Shown piece by piece: positions 14,605-16,888 of a stretch of DNA of 16,888 nt. The translations under genes and the position numbers were made by a program. The notes below the pieces were generated by a model that made no database searches, was not told the DNA's origin, and saw only the letters and a list, made by a program, of their open reading frames with translations. Origin of the DNA: Pseudacidobacterium sp036264445 (GTDB lineage: Bacteria > Acidobacteriota > Terriglobia > Terriglobales > Acidobacteriaceae). Positions within the stretch are counted from its first letter, which is position 1; the number at the start of each line of letters is the position of its first letter. The stretch is taken from contig DATAQW010000041.1 in assembly GCA_036264445.1 (NCBI GenBank), forward strand, positions 1 through 16,888, written 5' to 3'.

Positions 14605-16059
14605 TTATTGAATCCAGGCAGTCTTGCCGTGAGGCAGAAAACGGCCGTTGCGTTTTCCGGTAGCTCCTTGAGCATTGTAAGAAAGAACACCATTCACCCA
14701 AACGCCCGCAATTCCTTCAGCCGGACGCATAGGGTCGGAAAATGTAGCTGTATCAATGATCTTCTCAGGATAGAAGAGGACCAGATCAGCATAATAGCCC
14801 CTGCGAATCAGCCCACGTTGCGCAAGGCCAAACCGTTGTGCGGGCATTCCAGTCATCTTGTGAATTGCTTCGGGAAGTGAGAGTAACTTCTCTTCGCGGC
14901 TGTAACGTCCCAGCACACGTGGAAATGTTCCCCACAGGCGTGGATGCGGCAGAGGATCATTGGGCAAGCCATCGGAGCCGATCATTGTTGCTGGATGCTG
15001 CAATATCCTGCGCATGTCTTCTTCAGAAATGCTGTGATAAATGGCTCCAGCCGGCTGCAGTTGCCGCGCTGTTTCGAGTTGCGTCACGCCCCACGCTGTT
15101 GCAATCTGTTCGAGTGTCTGTCCTGCAATCTCCGGGTGTGGCGTACTCCAGGTAATCGTGATCTTCACCCGCTCATCCACCTGACGCAAATCGAGCGTGC
15201 TCGAACCGGCTGCATAGGGATAGCAATCGCAGCCCACAGATTGCGACGTACGCGCCGTCTCCATAGCATGCAGCACTTCGCCGCTTCGTCCCCAGTTATC
15301 AATGCCGGCGCATTTCAAATGAGAAAGTACGACGGGTACACGGCTGAGCCGCCCGATCTCAAATGCCTCGTTCATCGCATCGAGAATCGCTTCCGTCTCA
15401 CTGCGCATGTGTGTCGTATACACTGCACCCGCGGCAGCCAGAGGTTCTGCCAGGGCCAATACTTCCTCAGTGGAAGCCGCATTGGCTGAAAGATACGCGA
15501 GGCCTGAGCTTAGCCCCAGCGCTCCGCCATCGAGAGCTTCTTTCAGCTGCGCGCGCATCGCTGCTGTTTCAGACTCTGTGGCGGTGCGGTCAAGCCTGTC
15601 CATATGGTTGTTACGCAGAGATGTGTGACCAATCAACGCGCCAACATTGACCGCCGGACAGGCATCATGGATGGCTGCAACATACTTTGCAAATGTTGAA
15701 TAACGGAAAGCATCTGCATCACCTAGGAGATTCATCGGATCAGGCGGCTCTCCACGCAACTGCACCGGAGAAGCGCTGATGCCGCAATTGCCGACAATGA
15801 CCGTAGTGACGCCCTGCGTAAGCTTCGGCAGCATCGCCGGATCGTGGATCACACTGATGTCGTCATGCGTATGTACATCGACAAAGCCGGGAGCCAGCGT
15901 AAGACCATCTGCATCGATGCAAACGGCTGCATCGTAGTCAAGGGATGTGCCGGTCTCGCAGATAGAATCGCCGCGAAGAGCAACGTCCATAATTTCGGGC
16001 GCAGCGCCGCTGCCGTCAACAACGCTCGCGTTTCGTATAAGACAATCGCAGCTCAACAT
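14605..16059 (-). CDS. N-acyl-D-amino-acid deacylase (D-aminoacylase), amidohydrolase superfamily
   Basis: 484 residues. It removes the N-acyl group from N-acyl D-amino acids, giving the free D-amino acid and a carboxylic acid, probably in the cytoplasm (no signal peptide). Metal ligands follow the Alcaligenes D-aminoacylase pattern closely: H63 and H65 in GFVDVHTHDD, bridging C92 in VGNCG, H217 in TTHMRSE, H247 in LSHLKCAG and D363 in GSDGLPNDPLPHPR. Against the Alcaligenes positions I recall (67, 69, 96, 220, 250, 366) the offsets are constant at 3-4. The beta-sandwich rim is formed by 1-60 and 420-484 (GYYADLVLFYPEKI...GVWVNGVLSYNAQ). A longer frame to 16437 is open but overlaps the divergent gene; the ATG at 16059 is preceded by AAAGGAG (16069-16075) with 9-nt spacing. 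It is the first gene of a three-gene unit with RidA and the GntP-type permease. Amino-acid specificity is not readable. Confidence 0.9.
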   Translation of the reverse strand: MLSCDCLIRNASVVDGSGAAPEIMDVALRGDSICETGTSLDYDAAVCIDADGLTLAPGFVDVHTHDDISVIHDPAMLPKLTQGVTTVIVGNCGISASPVQLRGEPPDPMNLLGDADAFRYSTFAKYVAAIHDACPAVNVGALIGHTSLRNNHMDRLDRTATESETAAMRAQLKEALDGGALGLSSGLAYLSANAASTEEVLALAEPLAAAGAVYTTHMRSETEAILDAMNEAFEIGRLSRVPVVLSHLKCAGIDNWGRSGEVLHAMETARTSQSVGCDCYPYAAGSSTLDLRQVDERVKITITWSTPHPEIAGQTLEQIATAWGVTQLETARQLQPAGAIYHSISEEDMRRILQHPATMIGSDGLPNDPLPHPRLWGTFPRVLGRYSREEKLLSLPEAIHKMTGMPAQRFGLAQRGLIRRGYYADLVLFYPEKIIDTATFSDPMRPAEGIAGVWVNGVLSYNAQGATGKRNGRFLPHGKTAWIQ

Positions 16060-16144
16060 TTTTTTGGGCTCCTTTAGAATATATCCACGCCAGCGACGGC
16101 AAGTTCTTATCCTCAATACAACTTCGTCCAAGGAGTTTCCAGCG
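16060..16144. promoter_or_regulatory. Divergent control region of the D-amino-acid catabolic cluster
   Basis: These 85 bp separate the leftward deacylase unit from the rightward PLP enzyme, so they must hold both promoters and any shared operator. Both ribosome sites are clear (AAAGGAG minus strand at 16069-16075; AAGGAG plus strand at about 16130-16135). An AT-rich core (TAGAATATAT, 16075-16084) could supply a -10 but no good -35 partner was found, and no strong palindrome is visible. Confidence 0.4.
16130..16135 (+). promoter_or_regulatory. Ribosome binding site supporting a TTG start at 16145
   Basis: AAGGAG ends 9 nt before TTG at 16145-16147. The next in-frame ATG (16175) has no comparable site upstream, so TTG is preferred. 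Confidence 0.65.
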
Positions 16145-16888
16145 TTGAAAAGAACTGCGACAAACGATCTTGCAATGGTTCCACCGCTGAACAAGGGCCT
16201 GGGCTTTCTTAACGAGCCGCTTGCGCTGGACGACATCACCTCGCTTGGCTGGAACCTTCTGCGCGAAGACCTAAGCCTGCCGTCAGCCGTTTTGTACGAA
16301 GACAAGTTGTTGCACAACCTCGACTGGATGCAGCAGTTTATCAATAGATATGGCATGAAGCTTGCGCCACACGGCAAAACCACCATGGCCCCGAAATTGT
16401 TCCAGATGCAGTTACAGAAAGGAGCATGGGGAGTCACGCTCGCGACCTCGCATCAGACATTGATCGCTTATGAGCATGGAGTGCGCCGTGTTCTGATGGC
16501 AAACCAATTAGTCGGCAAAGAGAACATGGCTATCATTTCGCGCTTGCTGCAGGATCCTGGCTTCGAATACTACTGTCTCGTCGATTCCGCCGACTTGGTA
16601 GACCAACTCGGCGCCTTTTTCTCAGAACACGGCCAAAGTTTGAATGTGTTGATCGAGTTAGGAGTGAACGGCGGACGCACAGGCATACGTGATCAGGCGC
16701 AACTGGACTCGGTGCTGGCTGCGTTAGCTCACTGGCGGCATGCTCTTACGGTGTGCGGCGTAGAGATGTTTGAAGGCGTGCTCGACGACGATGCATCGAT
16801 TCGAGCTTTTCTCGAACGAACCATTGCTGTCACGCGCAGTCTTGCCGCGGAAAACTATTTCCAACGCGCGCCCATTCTGCTATCCGGT
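16145..16888 (+). CDS. Fold-type III PLP enzyme, D-serine dehydratase / D-threonine aldolase-like (3' end outside window)
   Basis: The first 248 residues are visible, open to the window edge. The N-terminal half is an alanine-racemase-type barrel. The block SAVLYEDKLLHNLDWMQQF (47-65) precedes RYGMKLAPHGKTTMAPKLFQMQ (68-89), in which K78 is the expected PLP-binding lysine of the PHxKT motif. ELGVNGGRTGIR (171-182) matches the D-G-x-x-R-x-G strand of this family. Members include D-serine dehydratases (DSD1 type), D-threonine aldolases and, as I recall, D-glucosaminate dehydratase, all acting on D-configured 3-hydroxy amino acids. The C-terminal metal-binding His/Cys pair that many members use lies outside the window. 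The gene is divergent from the D-aminoacylase/RidA/permease unit across 85 bp, and a dehydratase would supply the enamine for RidA. The TTG start is chosen on its Shine-Dalgarno; ATG at 16175 is the alternative. Confidence 0.82.
   Translation, partial: MKRTATNDLAMVPPLNKGLGFLNEPLALDDITSLGWNLLREDLSLPSAVLYEDKLLHNLDWMQQFINRYGMKLAPHGKTTMAPKLFQMQLQKGAWGVTLATSHQTLIAYEHGVRRVLMANQLVGKENMAIISRLLQDPGFEYYCLVDSADLVDQLGAFFSEHGQSLNVLIELGVNGGRTGIRDQAQLDSVLAALAHWRHALTVCGVEMFEGVLDDDASIRAFLERTIAVTRSLAAENYFQRAPILLSG

Noticed and set aside
16060..16437. N-terminal extension of the D-aminoacylase to 16437
   Set aside because: It would run antisense through the divergent PLP-enzyme gene; the start at 16059 has a good ribosome site and gives the normal family N-terminus.

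Overview
The window is a stretch of bacterial chromosome with moderately high GC content, tightly packed genes and good Shine-Dalgarno sites. No mobile element, CRISPR array, tRNA or rRNA was found. Protein styles (the small membrane proteins at 9993-10606, the divergent phosphodiesterase-like protein at 11008-12735, Ser/Thr-rich linkers in the RND pumps) remind me of soil Acidobacteriota of the Terriglobia group. That assignment is an inference from protein resemblance, not proof.

Layout from left to right. (1) Positions 1-323 hold the C-terminal end of glucarate dehydratase on the + strand. (2) Positions 387-9692 are a four-gene tripartite efflux operon on the minus strand: periplasmic adaptor (mdtA-like), two different RND transporters (mdtB-like and mdtC-like), then an outer-membrane lipoprotein channel. 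It matches the MdtABC / MuxABC-OpmB layout. Adaptor-RND and RND-RND junctions are 4-bp ATGA overlaps and the channel gene follows after 8 bp, so the genes are probably co-translated. No regulator gene is adjacent, but a 15-bp palindrome lies about 85 bp upstream of the adaptor start. (3) Positions 9993-10606 hold two small hypothetical genes that converge and share a TTAA at their stop codons. (4) Positions 10607-11007 are non-coding. They contain a possible three-way-junction RNA fold and, near the right end, direct repeats of TTCACA at 11-bp spacing that look like a PHO box in front of a -10 element. (5) Positions 11008-12735 encode an exported protein of the type I phosphodiesterase / nucleotide pyrophosphatase fold in which several usual metal ligands appear to be replaced. 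A strong hairpin at 12742-12777 separates it from the converging genes to its right.

(6) Positions 12796-16888 form what looks like a catabolic unit for D-configured amino acids. On the minus strand are an N-acyl-D-amino-acid deacylase, a RidA-type imine deaminase and a GntP-family proton symporter. Divergently on the + strand is a fold-type III PLP enzyme of the D-serine dehydratase / D-threonine aldolase group, cut by the window edge. The proposed chain is import by the GntP-type permease, removal of an N-acyl group, PLP-dependent elimination of water from the free D-amino acid, and clearance of the enamine/imine by RidA. The substrate could be an N-acyl D-amino acid such as N-acyl-D-serine, or an amino sugar acid such as N-acetyl-D-glucosaminate. 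The second option would explain why a gluconate-type permease is in the cluster. Nothing in the window settles this.
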